Shown here: piece after piece, positions 46,214-58,565 of the stretch
How positions within the stretch are numbered: position 1 is the stretch's first letter
Layout: each line of letters opens with the position of its first letter
Assembly: GCA_964030475.1 (NCBI GenBank)
Contig: CAXIPT010000002.1
Span: 16,614,749 to 16,678,748, forward strand
Reading direction: 5' to 3'
Length of the DNA stretch: 64,000 nt
DNA from: Tethya wilhelma
Taxonomy: Eukaryota > Porifera > Demospongiae > Tethyida > Tethyidae
Made by a program: the position numbers and the translations under genes
The notes under the pieces: model-generated
The model's input: only the letters and a program-made list of their open reading frames with translations
Database searches by the model: none
What the model was told of the DNA's origin: nothing

Positions 46214-47299
46214 GTATGGCACGCCAAGTGTAACAAAAATCGCAGAGGTGCTCAAGACGTCGTGCATGACACTGAGTCGTGACGTCTTCACTATTTTCAC
46301 GACGTCACGACAAGACGACGTCGTCTTCACATTTTTCACGACGCGACGTCGCGAGCATGCAGATTGATAAAACTTGAGTCATGTGTTGATTTGTAGATAT
46401 CATGAGACACTCATGTGATCATCATGGCTACTGAAGAACTGCAGAGAAAGAACTGCCTGTCTGGATGGTCAAAGAGCCGCTATAATAAAATTATATTGTT
46501 GGTATAACAAATTTAAAAATTTTGACATGTACCAGTATATCGTAAAGAACAATACAACACAATATGTTACAACAGATTCGGCTAACACATTCTCTTTAGA
46601 TTTCGTAAGACCTGTTCAAGTTCATTATCATCAATATTTTCTTCTGTATCATTCAGCAAGCCACATTCTTGCCTCCTCCTATATATATATATAAATAGTC
46701 ATAATTATGAGACACACCCAAAAGTGAAGCAATACTAAATGAACAGCAAAGAATGAAGATATTCCAATTGCTCAGGTGAGATGACAAACTTTGGCCTTCC
46801 CCTATAACTCTATTTTGAGACAAAGGAGCTCTATATTGTGCAGAATATGTGTCTCTGCACTAGTATGTTGACATTCATTCCACAAATTATAGTGTCGAAA
46901 AGATATCCTTCAAATTGGTCAACATAGATACAAATTGAATGTGGTTAATTTACCTTGATTTTGGTCATCCAGGCTTTATTCGAGTAAAACTGAAACTCTG
47001 CTGGTTACAACACTGTTCTCTGAATATCATTTAGGTAGCATATTCTGTATAAGAGATATAATTTATCCATACTGCATTTGTAAAGATTAGGCAAAAGTCT
47101 GTTATAGCTCTTGTCCATCCAGCCAGGCAGTCTTCAGCAGCCATGATGATCACATGAGTATCTCATGACAAATACAAATCAACACATGACTGGCAAGCTG
47201 TATAGCTCGCGACGTCGTGAAAATAGTGAAGACGTCACGACTCAGTGTCACGACGTCTTGAGCACCTCTGCGATTTTTGTTACACTTGGCGTGCCATAC
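46214..47299. mobile_element. 1.09-kb element with GTATGGCACGCCAAGTGTAA ends
   Basis: Left end GTATGGCACGCCAAGTGTAA-CAAAAATCGCAGAGGTGCTC; right end is its complement. The arms continue about 200 bp with GACGTC-rich motifs (GACGTCTTCACTATTTTCAC) and ATGATCACATGAGT-like sequence. The interior keeps a fragment of an HTH-transposase. The tip closely resembles 36629-36660, so this is a deleted relative of the HECT-carrying element. I saw no clear target duplication. Confidence 0.85.
46589..46810 (-). pseudogene. HTH fragment of the integrase-like transposase
   Basis: The minus strand reads SYRGRPKFVISPEQLEYLHS (46810 down to about 46745), then a decayed LLGVSH...MTIY interrupted by a TATATA expansion near 46681-46694, then RRRQECGLLNDTEENIDDNE and a stop near 46590. 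This is the same module as GRGRPKFDIGRDQLEYL at 39.0 kb. It confirms that the element belongs to the same family. Confidence 0.7.
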
Positions 47300-48599
47300 G
47301 ACCGCGGGCCTACTACTTGACTACTACCGCGTTGTAATGGATTGTGCCCATACAGCAGTTGCCAATACAATGGGGATCAGCTCCTTACAAAGCTCGCCAG
47401 ATCCAGCTGCATTTGATCATGCCAACTGGAACCAATGGGACTCCCAGTACGCCCCACACCCCCAGTTACCAGATGCATCTGATGTCACACAGATTGACGG
47501 CTCCACCCAACCTACTGCCTCCAAGAATGATACCCCATTCCACTCCTCCAGGAACTGATGCCATCATGCCAAATCAGATCTAACATCAACATTCAGATTC
47601 ACGTAATGAGTAGGCTTCCGCACCGTTGTACTTAAATCAAACAACCTTCTAATGAAGGATCTTCCCAGACGAACAACTCTTGCTGCATGTTGTAGGAGAC
47701 CAGCAACTGATAGCAGCTCTCGCTTCGTACATCTCTTGCGACCTATCCATTCTTCCAAGCAACTACGTAAACGTCACAATTTCTCCTCAGGAAGTCTCAT
47801 CTCACCCTTCAAGGTATCCAGCAAGATACCTAAAAAGATCAGCAGTGTCACTGACTACTACCGCGAGTATGAAGCGCATCAGCACATATGTTATTATAGC
47901 ACACAACACACTTGACACATGTGTAAGGTGTGCTGTTTGAAAGGACAATGGAATGACACGCGATTGCGTGTTAAAACGACACATTTGTTTTTACTGTGAA
48001 ATCATGCTTATCTTGCTTATACCTAGCCTCAATCTCCTCAACAAAACAATCATTCAGCTGCTAACTTAGTACTAGCTACTGAGAATGCATGGTAAATCAC
48101 TGATTTTGTAGAAGCTCTCAAAGATATGTCCAAAGGTTAACTTTGGCTACAATGCTTAGCTAGCTGTTCAAACTAACTGCTGCACCCTCGTGAGATTCCT
48201 TTATACCCTCCGACATTGATGTTATAGTCCCCCTAAGTGATTATTGATTGATATTCTTTAATGATTCTGTTATGATCATGATACTGAAAAGATTATCTTT
48301 CATGATTCTGATCTAAAGATTATCTTTCCAGATACTTGTAAGATTTACATTGATGTATCTGCACAGAAATTACATGACAGATTATTGATTGATATTCTTT
48401 AACGATTCTCAATTTCAGTTATGATACTGAACAGATATCATAACTGTATCGGGAAAGTTTCAGATACTGAACCGGAAATAATTGGTTGTGTACACAGAAA
48501 TCATTTGTATATGCAAATTAGTACCCTGAGGGTTGGAATTATGAGCCATAACCACCACTTCCATAATAATGGGAGAAAATGTATTAGATGGGATTTATT
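47300..48599. other. no gene recognised; short internal repeats
   Basis: Open frames at 47277-47558 and 47564-47940 have no family resemblance. At 48240-48500, GATTATTGATTGATATTCTT and TATGAT(C)ATGATACTGA(A)AAGA-like segments recur two or three times. Confidence 0.4.
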
Positions 48600-49262
48600 G
48601 TTCATTAAACATCTACAAAAAAAGTTGTGTGCCATGAGTGGATGCTTGCTACCTTAATAAATAGCACAATAGCACCATGGGAGAGTGCCTTTGCACTGAT
48701 AGAACAAATCATTTTTCATCTGAACACAAGCACCTCCAATCTTCAGCATACCAACAACACGAGTGTACCTTTGCTGACTCAGCACAGAGGTGCATGTGAC
48801 CAAATCCTAAAGTCAAGTATTCCAGTCATATGAATGGAATGTGTAATTAAGAGGATGTGACCACAATAGTTTGCCTCAGTGCTGAATCAGCAAAGGTGCA
48901 CTCGTACCTCCTCTGGTAAGAAGGTGTCTTGTTTGGTTAAGGATGACACTTCAAGAATAAATATGAAATGGTAAATGAAATGAAATGGAAAATCATACAG
49001 CATGGTCGTGGCAGCAATTGTAAAGTGTGTAAATGAGTATTTCATTAAGTTTTTTATCGCTGAGGTTTTTTCCCTTCGTGTATGCCTTTTTCTGGCAAAA
49101 ACTATTCCAATACAATTTAGTTAACCTTCATGTGACTGTCACCACTTGTGTTGCTTCATGTAATGCTAGCAAACTGGTTTATTCTAGTACTAATGATCTA
49201 CCTTATTTAGGGTGGATATAATATATTATTATAATGCTATATAACTAGTGCACCAAGGATTA
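48600..49262 (-). mobile_element. dispersed 650-bp repeat, reverse of 31542-32192
   Basis: From TTCATTAAACATCTACAAAA to AACTAGTGCACCAAGGATT. See the + copy. A short piece related to its left end (GCCATGAGTGGATTG...AATAAATAGCACA) also occurs at about 51728-51762 in a MED25 intron. Confidence 0.75.
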
Positions 49263-49396
49263 CAATTGTGTTCATTATAATTTTTACTCATAGACAATCA
49301 ACTTTAGAAACACAGTCTTGTACAAATTGAGAAAATTACTTCTGTATCATTATGGAGTGGATATTTTGTTGTTTGTGATACTGAATTTAGTTTTTG

Positions 49397-52300
49397 CTAA
49401 CTTTGCCAATGATACATTCCACTTCCAGGAGGCATCTGTTGTTGCTGGGGTTGCTGTTGGGGGGCCATGGGATTAGGGGGTCGAGCGACGCCCATCCCAG
49501 GANTCAACAGGAGCTCCTACAGCTAATGTGTGACTCATACTAACATACAGTGTGTTGCTGTGCCTGAGGCATTCCAGTGGATGGTTGCTGCATGCCTTGT
49601 GGTCTTACACCTGCCCCTCCCACTCCCAGCGGCTGTGGCTGCTGTTGGGTCTGCTGTACTTGCTGCTGTTGTGGCTGCTGTCCTACTCCCATCTGTGGTG
49701 GTTGCTGTGATGCACCTTGCTGGCCCAGCTGAGGCTGTTGGCTCGGTCCTGGCACATTGGAGGCTTGCCCTGCCATGTTAGGATTCATTCCCCGTGCCGC
49801 CATTGCTGTCGCTGTGGTCTGTTGGCCTCCTCCTCCTTGGGTCTGGAGTCCTGGTTGAGCTGATGGCTGAACTGGGTTACCACCCAGTGGCTGGGATGAA
49901 GGAGGTTGAGATCCCTGTGGTTGAAAGCCAGGGTTCTGCTGTAGATAAACAAACAAACAAACAAACCAGTCAAACCACTATAATGGCATTCATATATACA
50001 GATCCTTATTAATTTTTTAACCAATAATGCAATCAGGGGTTAGCCTCGTTCCCAGCCTCCCCCCTTGCAAAAAATGCTAAGGGAGGGCAATCAGGGTAAT
50101 ATAGTATGAACTTTGAGGTACTTTTTTTTCCCTTGTCACTGTATAGTAGACAGGAAGTTGCTAAACATGTCAAACAGGACCAGAAACCTTACAATTTAAC
50201 AGTATAATTATAAGCCTGTTTTGTTACTAAAAATAAAATTTTTGACGTTTTATCACATTCTATGACCTTTTGTGCCATTTTTTTTGTTTCTAGCATGATC
50301 TGGGTACCATGTTCCGGATACTAGCTTGTGCACGTTTGTCAACAAAAAACATCACAAAACACCATTCATTTTATTTTTAGTAGCAAAACAGTGCTTATAT
50401 TATAGTGACACAGATCCTGTAAGTGCATTTACTACAGTTGTAGTAATAGCTGACCACATGCTGCATGAGTAGTAACAAATGTGATTACAAAAATGTCACG
50501 ATTTCTATTTTTAGTTCAAAACACACCGTAGATTGCTGTTGCTGCTGCTGTTGCTGTTGTAGTTGTTGTTGTTGCATTTGCCGACGCTGAAACAGCACCT
50601 GTGAGACCACTTGCACAAACTTCTCCTGTGATTCACATGATTGTGTGTGCATGTGAGACAGTAGACCCCCAAGATGACAAGTGAGTTAGAGACAGTCATA
50701 AAGTCAACCTGACTGCAGCTATGGTACAGACTAAACATAATGTACACACACAACCAAACAGAAATTGAGTGCCTTGGATACTGATTTTCATAACTGGGGC
50801 CAAAAAAATTCACATGTTCAATGTTACTTGGATGAAGATGACAACCATAATGTATGAGCCAGTGCTATGCAAGTACATATACATAGTCTATAGCAAGCCT
50901 AGACTCTCCTTCACTCTATGCACATGTGACAAGAAGGAGAGGCTAGGCTCACTGTGCAAGTGGACACACTGTATACCCGATGAAACTACAGAAGTGCATT
51001 CACCAGCTGTACCTGTTCCAGTGGGATGAGTCCTGTGAACTGCCTCTGCTTATCATTCCACACCAGTATGAGAGCTCTGATGGGGCACTGCACCGCCTGG
51101 GCACCAACCAGCTGCACTATGGCAAACTGTAGAATAATATACAGTCAATGTGACCTTTAACATGATGTCAATTTCTTTAACAAAAAGCACCCCAACCATT
51201 GGTACAAACCTTGATTTGGATTCTAAGTACATTAATTTAGTCATTAGTTTTCGTGCATTGTATACTTAATTCTTGTTGCATACTTGCTCGATAAATTTAC
51301 ATTTGTATGTCAACACTAATTACCAAAAATAGTATTTAATTGCTCACATTCTTCACTTCACTGGTCATGAGCATTCGAAGCATGGTCACTGTCTGAGGAT
51401 TCTCATGGAACTGGAATGTGACAGTCTTCACCGGTGCAGCTCCTTGCTGGAACTTCATTGCATGCATGATGGAATTCTGGAAGGAAACAGAACAGAATGA
51501 AGTAGATGAAAATGGAGCAAAAGAAGAATGGAAGATTATAATTTATCATGACTTTTATACCATGACTTTATGAATCAATGTCAAGATTGAACTTGTACAT
51601 ACAACTGCTAAAATTCATGAAAATTTGGCAACCAGTTATAAATATTGTCAACGTACAAAGATTGCCTTGGGATAGGAGTTCATTGTCATCTTGGAGGGCC
51701 ATGATCCTGGGTTCCTGAAAATTGCATGCCATGAGTGGATTGATTCAATAAATAGCACAACCAAACACACTATCTGTACATGTGCGTCAAAATGCCAACA
51801 GGAGTCCTGATGCAAACTATAGTGTTAGCTTCATTCCCATCAGGTCTCTGTTCCCACTTTACCACAAGAAGGTCTCTTTGCTGGTATTTAAAGTATAAAA
51901 GACCATCAAAAATTCAAGAACTACACAGGTGGAGAGCCTGCATGGGAATGAGGCCGTGATAGTCAGTGTCACATACATATCACGGATGATATCTGGTTTT
52001 GATGTCAAGACATTGCACTGGACCTGACGCATCTGTCTCTGGTTGTCACGCTGGAAAACAAAGACACACGATTATTTTCACTGTGACCTTGAGAAAGAAT
52101 GAGGGTGTACTTACCATTTCAGGTAGTTCCATTTGTCCAGTCCATATGATAGTCGGTCTTTGTAACATGCCACCTGGTTGCACCATGCTACCAGGCTGTT
52201 GGCCACCTTGGACCATGCTACCAGGCTGTTGGCCACCTTGGACCATACCACCAGCAGGCTGTTGGCCACCTTGGACCATACCACCAGCAGGCTGTTGTTG

Positions 52301-55300
52301 GCCACCTTGGACCATACCACCAGCAGGCTGTTGGCCACCTTGGACCATACCACCAGCAGGCTGTTGGCCACCTTGGACCATACCACCACCGGGCTGTTGG
52401 CCACCTTGGACCATACCACCAGCAGGCTGTTGGCCACTGTGGACCATACCACCAGGCTGTTGGTTACTTTGGACCATACCACCAGCAGGCTGTTGGCTAG
52501 TGTGGACCATACCACCAGGCTGTTGGGCACTTTGGACCATACCACTCTGTGTTTTCTATATACAGAAAAGCAGGATTCTATAGTCACAACAGTCATGTAT
52601 ATAGGAAAAAAATGTCTGAGGAGCATATATTTTGTAATTTCTGTGAGATCACTGACAAATTTACCAATAAAACAAAGTTGTGAAAAGCTTTTCTATCACC
52701 TTTCCACAAAATTTTATATCTCAAAATTTTCTTCGCATATTTAGACACAAATTTTGGATGACTCAGCAAAATGATGCCTGCATGATGTATGGTACAAACT
52801 TACAACAGTTTGCAGAGAGGAAGCACCAGCAAACGTAGAGGCCATAGGAGGAGTGGGGACCCGTTGAAACGGAGTAGATGCCACTGAAGGCTGCAACAAT
52901 AAATCACTTATTATATATGTACCGGTGAAGTAACAAAGTTTGGAATAGGCACAGTGCCAGTGTTTCATTTCTAACAGGAGGGCAAAATACTTCATAAAAT
53001 CTTTGGGGGGAGTGGGGGGGGGGCAAAGAGTGTCAGACACCATGCTATCTAGGGGGATCTGGCCCCATTTAACCACCTAGTATTCGCTTCTGGTGCATTT
53101 TCAGACCATTTTTTTTTTGAGGCTTTCAAGTCTGGTACTGACACAACACTTGTACCAGTGACCTAGCAATAGTTTTATCTTGAATGGGTATAGTTGCTTG
53201 TGTACATCATAACCTGTTACTTCCTTGCTTGTATTGTCTATATTTTACATGGAAACAAAAACAACTTTGGGTAACTGCCCCCCTAAATGAAATGCTGGCA
53301 CTATCAAAATGTTTAACCTGAAATCCACTATGCATGGTTGGTCCAATCCCAGTTCCCTGGGTATTAGCAACGCTGGCAGTAGTTGAAATGGTGACATTTG
53401 TTGAGAGGCCAGATCCCATGCTGCTCATGGAGCCAAGTGAAGATTGAGGTTTGGTCACTGGTTGCATTCCAGGCTGGTTTGATACACTTGCAGTTCCCAT
53501 TCCCATTCCAACAGGATTCTGTTGTCCCATTCCCATTCCAGGTTGCTGTTGATTGGTGCCACCAGGTTGCTGCATTCCGGTTCCCATTCCCATACCAGTG
53601 GCCGGCTTAGGCTGTACATTTCCACCAACCTGTGACTGAGGTAGTTGCTGCCCGGAGACACTTACAGGTTGCTGAGTCATTTGTTGTGGTTGAGCGGCTC
53701 CAGCTCCCGTTGGAATACTACCCTGCAGTCCCCGCTGTATTCCAGCTATGCCAGGACCCATCGGATTACGCTGCACCTCACGCTTGGCTTCTGCAGCTGC
53801 AGCTCGTTTAGCCATTTCAGCAGCATGTCGAGCAGCTTCCAAGTTCGGTGACTGTCTTGTCTGCTGCGTGGTGTTGGGTGCCAAGTTGGCAGACGATCCC
53901 AAAGGATACTGCTGCTGATCTGTAGAGGTTGTGCTTCCAGGCATCATCCCGCCCGGCGCATTAGAACTGGCCACACCACTCGTAGAAGGCATCCCCATTG
54001 CCGTGGCCGAGTTAGGTACGGCCGTATTGCTGGGCAACGATGTTCCAATTTGAGTAGTAGGTGCGGTGAAATGTGGTCCCGTTGTACCAAATGAAGAGGA
54101 CATGGATGCAACGGCATTTTGAGGCTGTCCAGAAAACATCGACGTGTTAATGGATGTGCGAGTATTAGCAGAACCAGACGGTCCACCACCAGCACCAGCA
54201 CCTACAAGAGTCTGAGCTACTAATTGCGTGATTTGTGTCGATTGCTGTCCACCCGGAAGAGAGCTGGACACAGCTGAGGAGGTGGTGAGATTTGACACAC
54301 TGCTCTGTAATGTGTTGAACGGAGAAGATGAATTTGTCACTGGAGAAAGGATATGGATGGGATTGACACTGCTGCTTCCTGCGGCCTGGGCACCCGGGTC
54401 ACTCTTGAGGGGTTGTTGCAGCCCAGCTCCTCCGTCAATCGTAGTCCCCGAAGACACAACCTGTGCACTCACCATGCCACTCATGGTCATACTCACATTG
54501 GTGGGTGCACTCGACACGGCCTGACCCAGAGGCTGCTGTTGAGACAACGAAGATGTGATTGCATCGAAACTGGAGCTCTGGGCGGCTGTGTTGGAGGTGA
54601 GTTGCATGCTGGTACCAAAAGACGAAGGTGGGGGGACACTACTAGGTCCGAGAGTTACATTCTCGTCTGTGGGTGCTTCCTGTTTGGCAGGTACACTTCC
54701 AGGACCTGTCAATCCAGCGTAGGGTGAAACACTCCTGGTGGTATCTATCGCCAGGGATGGTAGGCTGGGGTGTCTAACTTGGGATGCACCACTGGTATCG
54801 TTGGAGTCCACAGCAGGGCCATTTGTAGTTGTGGTACTCAATGGGTTAGTTTCCATGGCAACTTCAGATGATGATGCAATGGGTGTCTGTTCAGTGGTTT
54901 GTTGACTCATAGCAGTGTCCATGGGCTGTGTTTCACCGGCTAGTGACAGGCTAGGGTTGGCCTCCTTGGGAGTTTTCAAGGCTTTGATGGCTAGGAGATG
55001 AGAGATGAGGTACACAGTACTTACAAGCAATATGCAAAGTTTCAAAATCTTCTAGAAAGATATTCTTATGAAAGTCATGAATGGAGTGAGTCTTTACCAT
55101 GAGAATTAGTGTACATGGGCATTAATTAGGCAGGCCAAAGGCATGCACAAAGCTTTTTAGTACCATATAGCGGGTAAACTTGGCGAGAGTTAAATTTGGT
55201 GAATTGGCGAATTATTCTTCAAATCGCCAAATTAAAAATCGCCAAACTGTTTAATACGCACGTGCGCACATATAAACTATGCAGCGTACGGAATTGAATC

Positions 55301-57552
55301 GTCAAATTAAAAATCGCCAATAATCCCAAAATGGGAATTCGTCAAATTTTAAGCCCGCCAAATTTACCCGCTATATGGCATGGTAGAACTATATAAGAAT
55401 TTACCACCAATATTATAATATATGTGCACATAGCAATTGTGCAAACTGATATATATCAAATCCATGACATCTCTGTACAGATGCTACATACACAATGCAT
55501 TCTAACCTGGCAGTTCAAAGCCTTGCAACAACACCAGATGGCTGGAATGAAGAGAGTGGTCAGCATCTTCAAGGAGCTTCTTCTGGTCTACTGCAACAGT
55601 AGAGGAGAGACCCTTCTCAAAGAGAGACTGGAGAAAGGGAAGACATCTTGGAGCAACCACAGAGAGCTTGGTGCCATTCTATAGCAGAGGAGAGTGATGG
55701 ATCGATGCATGGCAAGGATGAAGATGAAAAGGCAAAAGTAAATTAGCCAAAGAAATTAATACATACTCTGTACTGTACCTCGATCATTAGTTTCAAGAGT
55801 TGTTCATAGGTCTTTCCTGAGTGGTTGAGTGACTCCACACAGAAATGAGGAGAGGGGGGAAGATTGCACACAAGAAGACAATTCTTTTCAATGTCTACTC
55901 CAGGGCTAGATATGATGTGTGGTGAGGGAGTAGAAAGAGCTAGCTAGGAGCATGCAACATGCATGATGGAGAAGTGTGAGCTTCATTTCATGTCAAACTC
56001 TTGGTATCAAAGTACGGCCCATAATCGGGTTAAGGGATACTGTGGCCAATATTTTACTCACCATGGTTCCCTTGTGGTGTTCATTAATTGGAATACCTCC
56101 ATGACTGCTCCAAATCCTTCAGAGAGTTGCAATGAGTGTTCTACAAGACCACCTTCAAACCTGAATACAACAATAACAGATTGTTATAGTATATGCACAT
56201 AGCATAACTAACTATGCAGGTAAATACTGGGAGCTAGGGCTATGTAGACCCTTAATTATTGACTCTGATTTCTATGGTTACCTCTTACACCATGCTCTAA
56301 TTAAAGTACATCATAAAATCACATCATACTTTATTGAGTGGAGCCATTTCATGAGATGTGCTGGGCTGCAGGTGATGGGGTAGTAGGTACAGGGTGGCCG
56401 GTAGGAGATGCCAGGGGGGTTCACTGTCACAAGACTGTACTGCACTGGGCCATACTGTAGGGTGGAGTGTGCACCACAATGACAAATGTACAACGTATAC
56501 TGTACATATTGCATGTAGAAATAATTACTCAGGATGCCTGGCCCTTGAAATGATTATCAATAATGAAAGTGTTGGCATTACATGCATTTTAATGACACAT
56601 TCACAACCAATCAGATTTGAATATAATGCTTTTTGGGCCAAGAAATCAAACTAAAATCACTTCCGTGAGGGAGTGCCTTTAAGTGGCACAAAAACAAGTC
56701 CTTTTGTCTATACACAAGTGATGAACCTGCACCATTTCTAGCTCATCACAAAATTTACATGAGAGAGACAGACCATTCCCAACAAGCTGACTTACCTGTA
56801 AACCAAGAGAAGCATCAGCTAGAGTCCCACCGCTAAAATACCTAGATGGTAATTAAATATTATTAAAGTCCATAAAATAATAATTAAATCTTGTTAAGGG
56901 AATCTAATAGAAAAGGGGCTATACACATCTAGGCCAGTAGAATTAACAGTGATACAGACTCAAGCAGTTAGGGTATGATTTTTAGGTGTTATCAAGTAGC
57001 TTAAAGTTTCTATGCTGTTGTGGAAGTATAGTGATGGTGGTCAAAGATGACAATTATTAATTTTATGACGTCATCCAGACTTAATTGAGTGACATTGACA
57101 CAAACTGCTCTTGACCTCTTGATGCAATTAAATTTACAAAGTCTCTTAAGACATGGTAGTCTGTATACTTCCCTATAACGATTTGATTTTGTATTGCATA
57201 TTTATAGTATGCGGATTTACCAGCACTCTAGCACACAGTTGTAGAGTCATGGTTTCATTGACTACAATATATTCAGCTTAGTATATAGACCTGGGTTTCG
57301 AGGCACAACGTTAATTTATAGTTTGAAGTATTAAAGTATGTGCCCCTTGTCTTAACAGCCTACACACAGTAAGATGTGCTATGATTAGCTTTGAATATGA
57401 TGCCCACTACCAATTTTACTATGTTTTATAGGTGCTCACTCGATACATGGTTGAATATACTCCTTCAGGAGACTAGGGAAGAGTCCACTGAGGGAGGCTG
57501 ACGAGTCCACAACGATGACAACATCTCTGTTTGGTGGAGTAACAATCACCAT
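49397..57552 (-). CDS. MED25: Mediator complex subunit 25
   Basis: Mediator tail/activator-binding subunit in the nucleus. Sixteen frame-consistent exons: 57552-57440, 56841-56796, 56454-56330, 56160-56097, 55943-55779, 55678-55507, 54990-53318, 52890-52804, 52555-52115, 52050-51977, 51714-51657, 51476-51348, 51126-51013, 50625-50527, 49938-49549, 49516-49397. This gives 1,289 residues against 747 in human. An N-terminal von Willebrand A domain (1-228) holds DVVIVVDSSASLSGLFPSLL, EYFSGGTLADASLGLQ, YGPVQYSLVTVN, KFEGGLVEHS and NGTKLSVVAPRCLPFLQ. A long Ser/Thr/Gln/Pro-rich part follows (229-815), then an 11-fold QQPAGGMVQGG repeat, then the ACID/PTOV activator-binding domain (WTGQMELPEM...WPSKMTMNSYP...VTFQFHENPQ...RALILVWNDKQRQFTGLIPL, about 950-1087), then a poly-Gln tail ending LLL-x-PGMG...YHWQS. 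The N at 49503 lies in one codon of the last exon. The start ATG is the only one placing the VWA strand near the N-terminus. Confidence 0.93.
50535..50576 (-). repeat. poly-glutamine (CAA/CAG) tract in MED25
   Basis: Fourteen-codon run of CAA/CAG broken by one CTA, in exon 14 just after the ACID domain, where human MED25 also has a Gln-rich stretch. Confidence 0.8.
52157..52545 (-). repeat. coding minisatellite, 11 units of 27-36 bp in MED25
   Basis: Each unit encodes a variant of GGMVQGGQQPA; the unit lengths stay multiples of three. In-frame variants (QQPG, QQQPA, MVH) show expansion by unequal exchange. Because units are multiples of three, the other five frames are open too, which creates long shadow frames on both strands. 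Confidence 0.9.
55168..55373. mobile_element. 206-bp MITE, second member of the TAGCGGGTAAA family
   Basis: Ends TAGCGGGTAAACTTGGCG and CGCCAAATTTACCCGCTA. It is in opposite orientation to the copy at 25213-25402 and shares its interior (AATCGCCAAATTAAAAATCG). It lies in MED25 intron 6, 54991-55506. Confidence 0.85.
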
Positions 57553-57858
57553 CTTTGTATCAGATGTGGGACATTAGGGACAATCCCGCCCAAATGACGT
57601 CAACGCTATGGGCGCGAGCACGGTTGCGGAACGACCCTTACCATGTACGTGCAATCCACATACATGCACCATAGATAATATCTATGCATGCACACATCAC
57701 ATCTGAAATAATCTTTTTAGAAAAGAATGAATGTTTAAGAACAAATTCAATACAACAATATTGTTCAAGATCAAAGTCCACTGTAGCTATAATACGTAGA
57801 ACTTTCCTGATCCTTGACATTATATTCACACATAATTATACTGGATGGCAGTATTGGT
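57553..57858. other. intergenic between MED25 start and PH-BTK gene end
   Basis: Holds the MED25 promoter (CRE at 57595) on the left. The rest is AT-rich with a TAGATAATATCTA palindrome near 57665. No other gene. Confidence 0.5.
57595..57602. promoter_or_regulatory. palindromic CRE-like site upstream of MED25
   Basis: TGACGTCA, the full CREB/ATF palindrome, 43 bp upstream of the MED25 ATG, close to a GC-rich GGGCGCGAGCACGGTTGCGG stretch. The position fits a core promoter. Binding is inferred from the consensus only. Confidence 0.4.
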
Positions 57859-58479
57859 TTATAGTTCCAAATCAGGATTTTCGTCGGTGTGCGGTTGCAT
57901 TGCAATTGGTATGCTTCCACAGATATTAGTTTCTGCACGTTGATTCACTTGAACAGACTGATCAGCTGATATGGGAGGTGTGTATTCACTTTTGTTGGTG
58001 GGGTTTGCTGAAGCAGGTATGAATTGAGAATTTACAACTGAGCCATACACTTCATTTTTCACTAAAAGAGCATTTCCTCTGATTTTGATTTCACTTCTCT
58101 CAACATTACTACTTATGAGCTTTCTACGTTCGTTTATTAGAGTAAAATGAGCACGTCTCTTCGTCTCTGACATGTAGGGCTTGATGGATATCAACGGGGG
58201 TTAGATTCAGCTAGCTTATGTTTGTTTTCAAGGATCGAAGAAGCATCATGGTCACGGATAAAATTGATATGTAGAGGTCGAGGTCTACTTTGATCAGGGT
58301 TATACTTTCCTAGTCTAACACATTCCCAAATAGACCTTTCAGTTACTTTAGGATCAAGACATTGAAATATTGAAGCAGCCGACCTTATATCATCAATTAA
58401 TCGATGGCTCTCTTTCACTCCGTAGATGACTACACCAGAACTTCTACTTGAATCTTTGGCATGCACTGTTTCTAAGCTG
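57859..58479 (-). mobile_element. LINE ORF1-like sequence used as last exon of the PH-BTK gene
   Basis: VVIYGVKE...CVRLGKYNPDQSRPRPLHIN and ILENKHKLAESNPR then ISIKPYMSETKRRAHF, with basic RKLI follow-on, matches the pattern of ORF1/RRM-like proteins of CR1/L2/L1-type retrotransposons (RLGK...RPRPL...IL-x-NK-x-KL...I-x-I-x-PD/YMS-x-x-xR). Acceptor TTTACAG at 58480 joins it in frame to the PH-BTK exon (59120 donor GTATCT). There is a frameshift at about 58194 in AACCCCCGT. Confidence 0.55.
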
Positions 58480-58530
58480 CTGTAAATGAACAAATGTTAA
58501 GATTAATTCACTACACCATAAATTAAACTA

Positions 58531-58565
<35 letters not shown>

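Noticed and set aside
47277..47940. Plus-strand frames after the 1.09-kb element
   Set aside because: No splice-supported continuation or known domain; the first starts inside the terminal repeat.
52157..52545. CRISPR-like regular repeats
   Set aside because: Variable units with no unique spacers, inside a coding exon of an animal gene.
51999..52583. Plus-strand frame rich in WPPWTIPPAGC repeats, resembling a Cys-rich repeat protein
   Set aside because: Same minisatellite read in another frame; MED25 splice and domain continuity on the minus strand is decisive.
52178..52744. Long plus-strand open frame ATLDHTTSRLL-type repeats
   Set aside because: Shadow of the in-frame MED25 minisatellite; units that are multiples of three open all frames.
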